DNA of 64,000 bases, taken from positions 166,629,034 through 166,693,033 of the forward strand of contig OZ005659.1 in NCBI GenBank assembly GCA_963930645.1, given 5' to 3'. Source of the DNA: Salticus scenicus (taxonomy: Eukaryota > Arthropoda > Arachnida > Araneae > Salticidae). Position numbers and translations under genes: made by a program. Under the pieces are notes generated by a model. That model worked only from the letters and a program-made list of their open reading frames with translations, was not told where the DNA came from and searched no databases. Below are positions 12,198 through 22,203 of the stretch, one piece after another; position 1 is the stretch's first letter, and every line of letters begins with the position of its first letter.

Positions 12198-12809
12198 CAA
12201 CGAGATATATAAATTAGAGTGCTGATTCAATGGATGAAGGATTAGCTTACCGTGGTTCAAGATGAATCACGTGACATGCTCGAATAGGTTACTGTGTTTG
12301 GCCCTTTATCGCTATTTTGGCATTTAAAATATCAGTTCAACAAATTATCATTATTATTAAGTAACATGACAGTCCTATGACCGAAATAAATTGCTTTTAA
12401 AATAATTTTACACATATTTCACATTTTAATAAATAATAAAATACCTTTCTTTTCGTCGTTTCTCAACAAACTTTAAAAGTGTTTATAAAACAAAATTTAA
12501 ACTTTTAAAGAGCTAAATTTAACAACAAATAATAATTTTTCAACTATTTTTAAGCATTTTGTCGGTTAAAGTTCAACTACACGAAATAAAAAAGAAGTAA
12601 AATCAAAATCAAAATGGTTTAGAAGAAAAGAATATTAAACTACGTAAAGTAAACAAAAACATTGAAACCGTTGCCATAGAAATGTACTGAAAATGAGCTG
12701 TTACCAAGGAAACCACCGAATACGCATGTGCAAGGAAAGCATGTCACATGACTCATCTTGGACCTTCTCAAGGGTTACCATTTATCACTCTACTTTATAT
12801 ATCTCGTTG
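12198..12809. mobile_element. hAT-like non-autonomous element in Helitron copy 2
   Basis: 612 bp with terminal inverted repeats CAACGAGATATATAAA (24 bp with one mismatch when extended) and further inverted similarity inward (CAAGATGA..GTGACATGC). It is flanked by the 8-bp duplication ATTTTCAT (12190-12197, 12810-12817). The paralogous empty site in Helitron copy 1 is ACTTTCAT at 9216-9223. An 8-bp duplication is typical of hAT elements. There is no coding capacity. Confidence 0.85.
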
Positions 12810-13137
12810 ATTTTCATAGTATATTAATTTTTTTTCTAACTTTTATTATTTATCACGCGAAATAAAAAAAATATTTTATTTCCGGAAAAAAAATAAATAA
12901 ACGTGAATTTTGTTTATTTTGGCATCAAATCTATTTTTCTTTTTTTTTTAATTTTAAAGTTAAAATGGAGTTTTTATTTAATATCTTCTTTCAAATTTTT
13001 GATTTTTTCAATTTTTTTTCCCTAAACCATCCCTGACCTATAAGGAAAAAAACAAAAAAGGAATGGTCGAAATCGGTCAAGCCGTTTACGATTGTATAAA
13101 GGACATAGAGACAACCATTCATTTTTATATATATAGA

Positions 13138-13444
13138 TTACTTAGATATAACAAATAAATAGTTTTATTTCATATATTAAAATATAACTCATTTATTTCA
13201 TATAATAATTCACAATAGAATACAAAGTGTATGGTTATTACATAATGTTTAAAAAGAAAATTTGATGTAGATTTTTATAAAAGACTTCGTAGTGTGTAAT
13301 AAAACGAATTATTAAATCAAAAATGTACATAAGTATCATTTTATCCCTTTGGTGTTATGCAAACATGACAGTTTTATTTGTTCCAACCATTAATTTTAAA
13401 GTTATTACGAATAAAATAGGTATAAGTCATTTTTTCTGTAGTGC

Positions 13445-13478
<34 letters not shown>

Positions 13479-13720
13479 TCGCTTAGTGTATATATATCCA
13501 AATTATTAATTTATATAATAAAAATTGCAAAAATAATAGAATTTAATTTAATTTTTACTTTTTCTAACTCATATAATTATAGAGGAAATATTTTGGGGTA
13601 AAATTCTTGATTTTCAGTTTTTGCTATATTTACACATTTTGAGCTTCCCTGTGTTTGTGTTAGAATTATAAGGCCAACTGACTGTGCTATGGTTTAGGGT
13701 TTAGAGAGAGTGCCCTTTAA
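13138..13720. other. AT-rich spacer, no gene seen
   Basis: Contains a long T run (about 13450-13477). A 92-codon open frame at 13323 is poly-Phe low complexity and is not credible. Nothing else is recognised. Confidence 0.5.
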
Positions 13721-14223
13721 CCATTTAACGTTCCCTACTTAATTTATTAAAAAATTACTAAACTAATTTTAAAAATGGCTTTTAGACATATAGCTGATCA
13801 TAAATATTTAAAAAATAAAAAATTAGCATTGTTCCTTTTCGAGAAATTTTCGGTTTGAAACATCTGTAAGTAAACCTTATTAAATTCAAATGATATTTAA
13901 TTTAATAAATGAATCACTTTATAAGTAAACATTATCGACAACAAAAACTCGTAAAAGTTGCATAGATCCCAACATTTCAATTTATTCCGGAGTATTTTAA
14001 CACTTTGCGGTACAAGGTAATTCGGGTCATTTAAATTACACTGCCATCGGAATTTACAAACATAATTAAAACAGAAGAAATTTTAAATTTTCACGTTAAA
14101 AAAGGGGCCTTTTCTGCTATGGTATAAATGTAAATTTTTGTAAAAAAATTTCCGGGATGAGTTTTTGCACTTGAGAATTAAAATTAGGTGTTCCATCAGC
14201 GGGAACACTGAGAACTGAAAGGG
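13721..14223. mobile_element. TTAA-flanked MITE (piggyBac-like), CCCTTT-type ends
   Basis: The left end reads TTAACCATTTAACGTTCCC from the TTAA at 13717. The right end, inverted, reads TTAACCCTTTCAGTTCTC from the TTAA at 14224-14227, reaching GTTCCC slightly further in. TTAA target duplication with CCCTTT-like ends is characteristic of piggyBac-type elements. It is 503 bp with no coding capacity. Confidence 0.65.
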
Positions 14224-14945
14224 TTAAGAGAGGGTCTATCTAAGGGGTTCTAGCCTGCGCTTATGCATATCTAGGAGAAAACATGGAAAACAATTTTTTT
14301 TTTCATAAAGTGCTGTAATTACATTAATTTAAAAAAAGAATAATAATGAAGTAACTTTAACTCATTCACAATTACATTTATAAATAACAGTAAATACCAA
14401 ACTATAATAATTTGCTCCCCTTATTCAAAATCATATGATTTGATTTTTTTTTTTTTTTTTTTTTTGTGGTATTTTAAAAGCATCATTATTAAAATATTCA
14501 GTTTCTTTAGTATTTTGTATAAAATTTTAATTTTTTTTTTTAAGTTCAACATGTTACAATTAAATTCTTATTAAATAAATTACCCGATACACAATAAAAT
14601 CAGCAAGCTATTCATTTAATTTGATGTTCCAGAATAATTCGATAAATTTTGACTCTTCATAAAAATTCTTCATTCTTCATCATTTAGTATCAGCTTTTTT
14701 AAAAACCTTACTGATTATTGACTTGAATTTGATTAACAAAACTCTAACTTTTATAAATATACAAAGTTGTCGTGAAATTTTAAAGTGTTATTGTAATGCA
14801 CTATTGAAAATGCAATCTATAGCATTCAAAGTTATTTTACAGTACAATGTAAAAAAACTTATTACCATTGCAGGTATCTGAAAAAAAATTTATATGCATT
14901 TTTATTATGTTATTCTGTAGCAAACTCAAGAAAGCTTATACAAAA
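14224..14945. other. AT-rich spacer, no gene seen
   Basis: Contains T runs near 14443-14465 and 14530. No open frame, RNA or element end is recognised. Confidence 0.45.
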
Positions 14946-15188
14946 CTAGTATGTTGTGGCCAACACATGACTTTCTTCTATATTTTCCTATACAAATTCA
15001 CTCACAAGGGAAGTATGAATTAGTAAAATTGCTATTGAAACCGAACCAGGCTTAAATTAAAGAGCATGGTCGAAAGCATTGGGTACCGTACAAATTTGCT
15101 GCAACCACTTCCATGGGGGTGAGATATGCCCTCTATTAGTTTTAGTTATTTCTATAAAAGCCAACAATACACGCAGCGTTGTGTGAAC

Positions 15189-15257
15189 GGATGGTGCAGT
15201 GCTAGCGTGCTTGACTTCGGATACGGAGGTCGTGGGATCGAGTTCCCGCAAGAGCGG
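15189..15257 (+). ncRNA. tRNA-like sequence, left arm
   Basis: Contains an A-box-like GGTGCAGTGCTAGCG, an arm that can pair as ACTTC/GAGGT around GGATACG, and a B-box-like GGATCGAGTTCC (15234-15245). The T-arm has one extra base compared with the right arm and position 33 is not T, so a functional tRNA is unlikely. It may act as a Pol III promoter. Confidence 0.45.
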
Positions 15258-16246
15258 TTTGTATATATTTTTTTTTTTTTTCAACTGGAATATTTATTTT
15301 TGACATTTTTAGTTAAATTAAATCATTATTTTAAGAGAAAATATTAATTATATAAAAACAAGTTTTTTTTTTTTTTTTTTTTTTTTCAGCGCGGACAATT
15401 TAATTTTTTTTTTTTTTTAACCAATTTATTTATTAAATTTAAAGAAATTAATAATTTATAGGAAAATACTTTTATATTATATTTAGGTAAGATTTTGTTA
15501 ATGATTACATTCAGATAAAATTTTGTTAATGATTGTTTTATATAAATTATTAATTACTATTTTTTAATGACGACATTAATAGCAAGAGTTAATCGTCTGC
15601 TCTCAATTGTATTATTTATTCAGGCAATTTTTTGCATGAAAAATCCTGAATAATGAACAGCTGTTGCTTAACTATTCGACGTCGCATTTAACTTTTATTT
15701 CAAATATTTCATTAAACAACTGTCAAATTTCGTGGTGTCGGAAGAACTGACAATAATATGGAAGACAATGACAAATTTTCTCAAAATGATTTTACTAATT
15801 TATAATTAATTTACATCTAAAAAAATTCAAAATCTGGGTAAATATGAATTTTACAAATCAAGTAATCTCGACTGTAAATATTTGACAAAATGTTCGTGAT
15901 GAACAATAATTGAAGGTGAACAAAATTGAAATTCAAATAATTGAGATCAATCTTTTTATATTTCTTGTTCTAATTGTGAAAAATACTTATGGTTTCATGA
16001 TTTTTCTACTTTTCATCATATTTGTTATAAATTAGAAACTATATTCGTAGCTTTAAACATAGTTTTATTTTTTATAAATAAAAAAATGCATTTCTTAAAT
16101 TCATTCTCAATACTTTATTAATTGGAATACTCAAAATAGAAGAAAGAAAAAAAAAACTTCCTATTTTAATAAATATTTTCTCGTAAATTAATAATTTAAT
16201 TTAATTAAAAACGTATAGAAAAAAAATTAAAAAATTACAAAGCGCC

Positions 16247-16314
16247 CTTGCGGGACTCGATCCCAGGACCTCCGTATCCGAAGTCAAGCACGCTCGCACT
16301 GCACCGTCCGTTCA
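16247..16314 (-). ncRNA. tRNA-like sequence, right arm
   Basis: Mirror copy of the left-arm module. The T-arm is better preserved: GCGGGACTCGATCCC on the plus strand is GGGATCGAGTCCCGC on the minus, with a proper 7-nt loop. The anticodon loop still lacks the invariant T, so I read it as tRNA-derived rather than a tRNA gene. Confidence 0.45.
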
Positions 16315-17212
16315 CACAACGACGCGTGTTTTGTTGGCTTTTATAGAAATAGCTAAAACTAATAGAGGGCATATCTCACCCCCGTGGGGAGTTGTTGCAG
16401 CAAATTCGTACTTTACCCAACGTTTTCGACCATGCTCTTTAATTTAAGCTTGGTTTGGTTTAAATAGCAATTTTACTCATTCATACTTCCCTTGTCAGTA
16501 AAAATAATTTATTAAAATTATTATTTAAAAAAAATTATCTTTCATGATAATGCAAACAATTTCCATATTAGAGAAGTAGTATAACACTAAATATCCAAAA
16601 AAATTCAATTTTACTCTCAATATTACTTCTTTTTTGTTGTTGTTGAAAATGAAAAAAATCGATAGCTTTATTTTAAATTATCGCAGATCGATGGTTCAAC
16701 CATTCGTTTTAAAGTTATTGGCGAACTCTTTTGAAAGATACCCATCATGAAAATTTACTGCCCTCGAGGGGGGAGGCGAGGCTCCTACATACACAATTTT
16801 TTTTCCCAGTTGACTATCTCTATTACAAATAATTCTTTTAAATTTCATAATGATTATTTAAAAAAATTCTCTTTATGTACATTTATACAAAATTTTGCCC
16901 TATACCACAATGTTAAAAATTTAGAAAAAACAGGATGGCAACGCAAGCTGTTAAAAATTTTTTATCAAAAGTTGATAGGCATTAATTTATGTCAATGTGT
17001 AACTGCATACCAATTTGTGTGAAATTCTGTGCAGTAATACTTGAGATATAGTTGCCACAAAATTTTGTCATACACACACAGACAGACAGACATTTTCTAA
17101 AAATGGTCAAATCCTGTTCTACAGCTATCAAAACGTGTAAATCCATCAAAAACTCGCGGTCTAAAATTTTTACGAATTCAATACTTTCTTCTATTGAATA
17201 TGGAAGAACGTA

Positions 17213-17755
17213 ATAAATATCATAGTCACTGGTCAGATATTTAAACAAGTAGATTAATATTAATATTTTTATTTAGTAAAATATTTATTGTATAATTCAA
17301 AAAAATTTAAAATATTTGCAAATCTCCCCCCCTCCTCCCCCGCCTCTTAAATACAACCTTGATAAGACCTATGAAACACACAAAAACTGAAGGCTCATTA
17401 CACCCTCATTTTTCCTTTTAATGCATAATCATTCAATATATACACCCTGTAGCAGAATTTATGTGACATAGTAACATGTCGCAGAAAAGAAATTGTCATT
17501 TGCAGAAAGATTTGCCCATAAAAATAAGATATTCTTAAATTTCAGTAGAAAATGGAAACTCCTGAATTATATTTAAGATTTCTTCAGCAGTTTACTGTTT
17601 ACTAATAATATCGATTTCTGTGTAATTATATGCACACATGTGTAAATAAGAAAGTATGTCAATATTGTTTTGTTGAAAAGATTTTCCCGAACAAGGTTTG
17701 ACGCAGAAAACTTAAAAATATTCTGCCACAGTGATTCCTAGTCTGTGGTTCTGCT
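17213..17755. other. Unassigned AT-rich sequence
   Basis: A C-rich patch (about 17327-17345) is the only composition feature. No gene is seen. Confidence 0.4.
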
Positions 17756-17759
17756 TGTA

Positions 17760-17942
17760 CTAATATGGCGGCTCGTTTACAGATGAGAGTTCACTTTTTG
17801 AACCGCCTTGCCGGGTAGTGATTCCTTAATGTTCCTTAGTCTGTGGTCCTCGCTGCCCTCGACTCCATGATTTATTTCTATCGCTGGAGTTGGATTCATT
17901 CAACTCACTTAAATGAATCCTTTCATTGTTTTGATTGTTAAA
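17760..17942 (+). promoter_or_regulatory. Possible untranslated first exon of the receptor gene
   Basis: A GC-richer patch (ATGGCGGCTCG, CGCTGCCCTCGACTCC) in very AT-rich surroundings ends in AAA followed by a good donor GTAAGT at 17943. It could be spliced to the acceptor at 22040-22041 that precedes the start-codon exon. It includes a 17-codon reading frame starting at about 17765. No TATA box or initiator is clear. This is a guess from composition and splice sites only. Confidence 0.25.
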
Positions 17943-18358
17943 GTAAGTAAAAGTTGAAATTTTTTAAAAATATGTTTCGGAAGCTCAGTCATTTTAGCCT
18001 ATTCTTATAATGTAAGTTCTATTATTTATAAATATAATAAAAATTTAGTTATTTTTGTTTTCTTCATCAAAATTATATAAGTTTTGGTATCAACGTTTCT
18101 CCGGTGTATTTACAATAATAATACACCTGTCACTTAGCAGTAGTGTATTTTAGTTTATTTATATTTTTTAATAAACAATCGGGTGAATAATATTTTCCTA
18201 CTTGCCTATTTTACATGGCAGAATTCAGATTTAATATTTGTATTTGTTTCGGATAAGTATTTATTTACCATTGTAAAAGAGAATTTTTTATTAACTAAAC
18301 AATCTCAGTTGTGTTTTAATATATTAAATACTTAGGATTCATATTAGGTAACAATGTC

Positions 18359-18360
<2 letters not shown>

Positions 18361-18397
<37 letters not shown>
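18361..18397. repeat. (TA)n microsatellite
   Basis: Uninterrupted AT dinucleotides followed by a T run. Confidence 0.9.
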
Positions 18398-18404
<7 letters not shown>

Positions 18405-18639
18405 CAACATGAGCAAATTTGCTTGTATGTTCACGTTTTATAATAATTTATAAATTCATATCATTTAAAAATTTTTTTGAATGCTTTATGGATGAAAACT
18501 AAAGAAAGCGTTATTGAGCATCCCAGTCATGCGCATTTATTAGTGAAAACTGCAGATTCAATGTGCATGTTTATACGCTAAAAATAAATAAATAAATGAT
18601 AATAATAATTGACAATACATTAATCGTAATAAAAAAGCA

Positions 18640-19020
18640 CCACAGAACTGGCGTTTAAAAATGATTTGTACAAAATTAAAAAAAAAAAAACCCATAAAAT
18701 ACAAGAACTCGTTAAAGTTGTTTCGAATTTAAAAAGCAACCCTTCATTAGGCAAACAAAATAGGCATGAGTGCTGCAAACAAAGTGTCAATGCACTTGGT
18801 GCAATGCAAGAAGCACACACACACAAAAAAAAGACATAGAACTGGCGTCCAAAACAAATTAGTACAAAACTTTGAATAAACACCATAAAAGGCAATAATT
18901 ACAACAATTGTTTTGGGTAAAAAAAATCACGACCCTTTGTCAGGCAAACAAAGTGGCTACATATGTTGTTGCTTTGTTTGCAGCACTCGCACATTTGCAG
19001 TTCTAATAGAACATGTGAAA
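18640..19020. repeat. Unclassified repeat with inverted 17-mer
   Basis: GAGTGCTGCAAACAAAG (about 18768) is found inverted as CTTTGTTTGCAGCACTC (about 18971). AGAACTGGCGT occurs twice (about 18645 and 18840). The layout suggests an old foldback or duplicated element; the ends were not found. Confidence 0.35.
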
Positions 19021-19099
19021 ATGTTTGTTGGGTTTCACAAATCATTTTTAGTATGCAAAATTTTTTCATTTAGAAACCATTTTCTACAAAGTACAATTA

Positions 19100-20676
19100 T
19101 TTTTTTTATGTGTACATAATATCATTTATCTTTGTATTTATAATTAATCTAACATATACATTATTTTTGATTAATTTTATTAAAAAACTTATGATCTTCT
19201 TACTTGGAGTTTTTATATTGATTGTTTTATTATATTATTTTTATTATTTCATTTATACTTTTAGAAGTAGAATTAATATAAACATGGAGAATCTAGTTTC
19301 TGGTGCATTAAAAAAAGAGGCCAGCATGTTTGTTTTTTCGATATTGTATCAGGAGTTGCAACTATTCATTGCTTATTTAAGAGAGCTTGTTTTTCTGTTA
19401 ATAATAATTACATAAAGTAAATAAGTATAAGTAAATAATTTATTAGCACAAAGTCATAGAATAACACACTTTTTAAAAAATATTTCAAAATACACAAATT
19501 TCAACACAGTAATAATAATAAACCAAAACACTAATTTTAATATACAGCATTTGCCTTAAAGTATTAAAATAGACAATACATCAGATAGTATTCATATGTT
19601 GTGAGATTTGCTCGTGGAAAATCAAGCAAAAAAAAAAAAAAAAAAAAAAATCACTCGATACCCTAATCTTGTTGTGCATGAATAATAATTAAAAAAGAAT
19701 GAAACTAGACAATACAACGTTCAGTGTATGCGTTGTTAAAGCTACCTAAGGAAAATCACCGTTTCCTTCTGCTTTCTAAAAACTAGTGTTATCTACGGAT
19801 GCCAGTAAATGAAATAATCACAATTTTATCTTCAAAGCGGCTACTCAATTGAATAACACATACTGCGCTTCTTCTAAAAATTCAAATAACAAAAAAGAAC
19901 ACAGCTACGTTGAATATTATAGACAAAAAGTAAACTATTTCGAAAATACAAAAAAACTTTATTCCCAATGGAAAAAACCTTCTGCTCAAAAACAGAAAAT
20001 TACTTATTCTAAAAATTTTAATACACACGAGCTCTCGATTAAATGAGACCAAGTATCATATTTTTTTAACCAATGTTGCCATCCAATAATAATAATATTC
20101 ATAAAATAAATAATAGACATAATAATGTATTTTCAACATGCGTGTTATGATTTTTGTTCATTGAAAGTAAAAAAGAAACATCACTAGATAGCACAATTTC
20201 ATGTATGAATCACAAAATAAATAAGAAAGAAGGAAAGAATGAAACTCTACAATATAGAAATCATTTCATGAAAAATTTGCATCAAATTAATTTCAGCTTT
20301 CAAATCTAAAAATATTTAAACTAACTTGTAAATAAATCTACTTAACAATACCTAAATATGTTTAGATTACACCAGTATTCTTAAATCTATGTTCTTAAAA
20401 TATAGTAAAATAAACTTGATGGGAAGAACTAAAAGTTAGTAGAGAGCATTTTAAAAATTTTGGAATTTTATTTTATTTAAAAAATAGTTAAAAGAAATTA
20501 ATATAACTTAATAATGTATGCAAATTTTGTTACTCTAAAACTTTAATTTACAAAAAGTAATTATAATGTTGACTCTCTCTTTAGCTGGTCGTAAACAATA
20601 AATTTCGCCTCATAGTGAAAACTAAATCAGTTCATATTCACTTGTCTGGTATATTTCTCTACCAAGTGTAATATAT
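19100..20676. other. AT-rich stretch without recognisable genes
   Basis: Open frames at 19110 and 19849 are of low complexity (Ile/Phe/Leu- or Lys/Asn-rich) and show no domain. A poly-A run lies at 19629-19650. Confidence 0.45.
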
Positions 20677-21015
20677 CAGGGGTTGATCCAGGTTTTAATT
20701 TTTGGGTCCCTTTTTTTGTAAAAATCAAAATATTTTTGTGAAAAATTAAATTATTATGTAAAATCTTCCATTTTTACAGTCATTGTGTATAATGTTCAAT
20801 ATCAAGTTAATAGTTTCATTGAGCTACATTAAGGCATTAATTAAAAGTAATAATGAAAAAGGGAAAAATTTTATAAAACGATCATTTTTATAAAATAAAA
20901 TCTTGTGAAGGGGCTCATTTTATAAATCTGAATTTTGTGAAGGGTCCCATTTTATAGATTTGAATTTTGAGAAGGTGCCCAAAAAGGATCCAAATTTTGC
21001 CTGGATCGACCTCTG
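20677..21015. mobile_element. hAT-like MITE, CAGGGGTTGATCC ends
   Basis: The left end CAGGGGTTGATCCAGG and the inverted right end CAGAGGTCGATCCAGG are imperfect terminal repeats. TATAT flanks both sides. Internal GGTCC/GGATCC blocks repeat the end sequence. Length is 339 bp with no coding capacity. Confidence 0.65.
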
Positions 21016-21086
21016 TATATTCACATTTATTTTTAAAGCCTCAACATTCAGGATTTAATTTAAAGACATAAAATATTAAACCTAGC

Positions 21087-21317
21087 GTCCACTATAAGCG
21101 GGAGGCACCGAGGATGCGGAGGGCCCTCCGGCGAAAAAGCTTTATGACATGAGTAACGAAGCAAAATAAAGGTATTTATTTAATTAAGCATGAAATTTTG
21201 TTTTGCAGCAATCAGTAAAATTAAATAAATCCCTTTATTTTGCTTTGTTACTCATGTCATAAAGCTTTTTCGCCGGAGGGCTCTCTGTGTACTCGGTGCC
21301 TCCTGCGTGTAGTGGAC
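21087..21317. mobile_element. Palindromic MITE with ~100-bp arms
   Basis: The 231-bp element is nearly all inverted repeat: GTCCACTA..GGAGGCACCGAG and CTCCGGCGAAAAAGCTTTAT on the left are mirrored on the right, around a short AT-rich centre near 21190-21215. A transcript would fold into a long hairpin. The GC content of the ends is far above the surroundings. A target-site duplication was not clear. Confidence 0.75.
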
Positions 21318-21589
21318 ATGAGCATTCATTAGACAGTGTAAAAATCTTTTCAACTAAGTGTAAGTAGTTATCAATAACAGTTAACCTGAGTTGAGTATGT
21401 TGAAATTATTTAAAAATATGTATTCAAATTATCGAGTGACAGGTGTCTAACAAAATTTCCAGTCTACCAAAATTTTATATTCAAAACATCCACAGAAGTA
21501 TATTTTATTTTGTCATTTAAGTTTTTATTTATTTGTAAATGCTTTTAGCTTCTTCCTTTTCAAAATATTTATTAACATATAAAACTTAA

Positions 21590-22002
21590 CAGCCCTCTTC
21601 ACTTACCGTCATCGGAAGCCCGAGCCAATGTTATTCTATGGCGAAATTTTCTTTACAAATAACTTATTAACTAATACACATTTTTAAATTCTGTTTTCAC
21701 ATTCAGAAAAATCCCAACTGTTGAATTGACGGACCTTTTTTAAAAATGTATTTTTTATATTTGAAATTGAAAAATGAAAAAAATCACATATTTAAAATTC
21801 GTATTTTGCAGCTTCAAAATAAAGTATAAAAAATTAAAAAAATTATTTTTTCAAAAAGGTCCGTCAATTTAACAGCTGGGAATTTTTAGAATGTGAAAAC
21901 AGAATTTAAAAATATGTATTAGTTAAAAAGTATTTGTAAAGAAACATTTCCCATAGAATAACATTAACCTCGGCTTCCGTCGGTGGTGAGTGAAGCGGGC
22001 CC
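21590..22002. mobile_element. TTAA-flanked MITE, family T1, copy 1
   Basis: 413 bp flanked by TTAA (21586-21589, 22003-22006). Ends are CAGCCCTCTTCACT and, inverted, GGGCCCGCTTCACT. Further inverted similarity covers CGGAAGCC, AATGTTATTCTATGG and GGTCCGTCAATT. TTAA target choice is piggyBac-like. It ends about 40 bp before the splice acceptor of the receptor's start-codon exon. Sister copies lie at 59086 and 62185. Confidence 0.85.
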
Positions 22003-22041
22003 TTAAAATTATATGTTAAAATTCTTATTTTCTTTTTACAG

Positions 22042-22148
22042 GGATTTTTATATTATATGAAGCTTCTATCTGTGATTGAAATGAATCATATTAAACGAAG
22101 CAATGGTGCTGCTGAGCTACTAATAAAACTTTTCTCGTTTTAAATCAC
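22042..22148 (+). promoter_or_regulatory. 5' leader with 28-codon upstream ORF
   Basis: The acceptor TTTTTACAG (22033-22041) opens an exon whose first 107 nt are leader. An upstream ORF runs 22057-22143 (MKLLSVIEMN..LIKLFSF, TAA) and stops 5 nt before the receptor's ATG. This could lower initiation at the main start. Leader status is inferred from the acceptor. Confidence 0.5.
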
Positions 22149-22203
22149 ATGAAAATGTTTTTCATTATTGTTGTAGCTGTCCTTATACAAAATGTTTTTT
22201 CAG
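22149..22203 (+). CDS. Receptor coding exon 1: signal peptide
   Basis: Encodes MKMFFIIVVAVLIQNVFS, a short hydrophobic secretion signal. The donor CAG|GTATGT ends the exon after the first base of a codon. A second in-frame ATG two codons on could also serve as the start. Confidence 0.8.

Larger units (their letters stand above)
9742..13137 (-). mobile_element. Helitron copy 2 (internally deleted)
   Basis: The 3' end is CTAG at 9742-9745 (minus strand reads GGGTACAGCTAG) with the GCGT-AGCA-ACGC hairpin. The 5' end is TCTATATATATAAAAATG starting at 13137 and preceded by A, the usual Helitron 5' form. Sequence is nearly identical to copy 1 over most shared parts, but two internal blocks are missing and a hAT-like element lies at 12198-12809. 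It sits head to tail with copy 1, only 8 bp away. Confidence 0.8.
15005..16494. mobile_element. Long-TIR element with a tRNA-like module in each arm
   Basis: Ends are CAAGGGAAGTATGAA and its inverse, flanked by TCA (15002-15004 and 16495-16497). HINE relatives read AATCAGTAA at the empty site. The arms, about 15005-15260 and 16234-16494, are imperfect inverted copies of roughly 255 bp. Each arm includes a tRNA-like stretch with GTGCAGTG (A-box side) and GGGATCGAG..CCC (B-box side). The 970 bp between the arms is AT-rich with no coding signal. A 3-bp duplication hints at a Harbinger-like mechanism, but the class is uncertain. Confidence 0.7.
14946..17212 (-). mobile_element. HINE-like element interrupted by a TIR element
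   Basis: The 3' end is CTAG at 14946-14949 with the TTGTGGCCAACACA hairpin region. The 5' end is near 17212. The microsatellite (CACACACAGACAGACAGA) lies near 17073. A 1,490-bp element at 15005-16494 splits the copy. Confidence 0.65.

Noticed and set aside
13323..13601. 92-codon open frame
   Set aside because: Poly-Phe from a T run; AT-rich chance frame.
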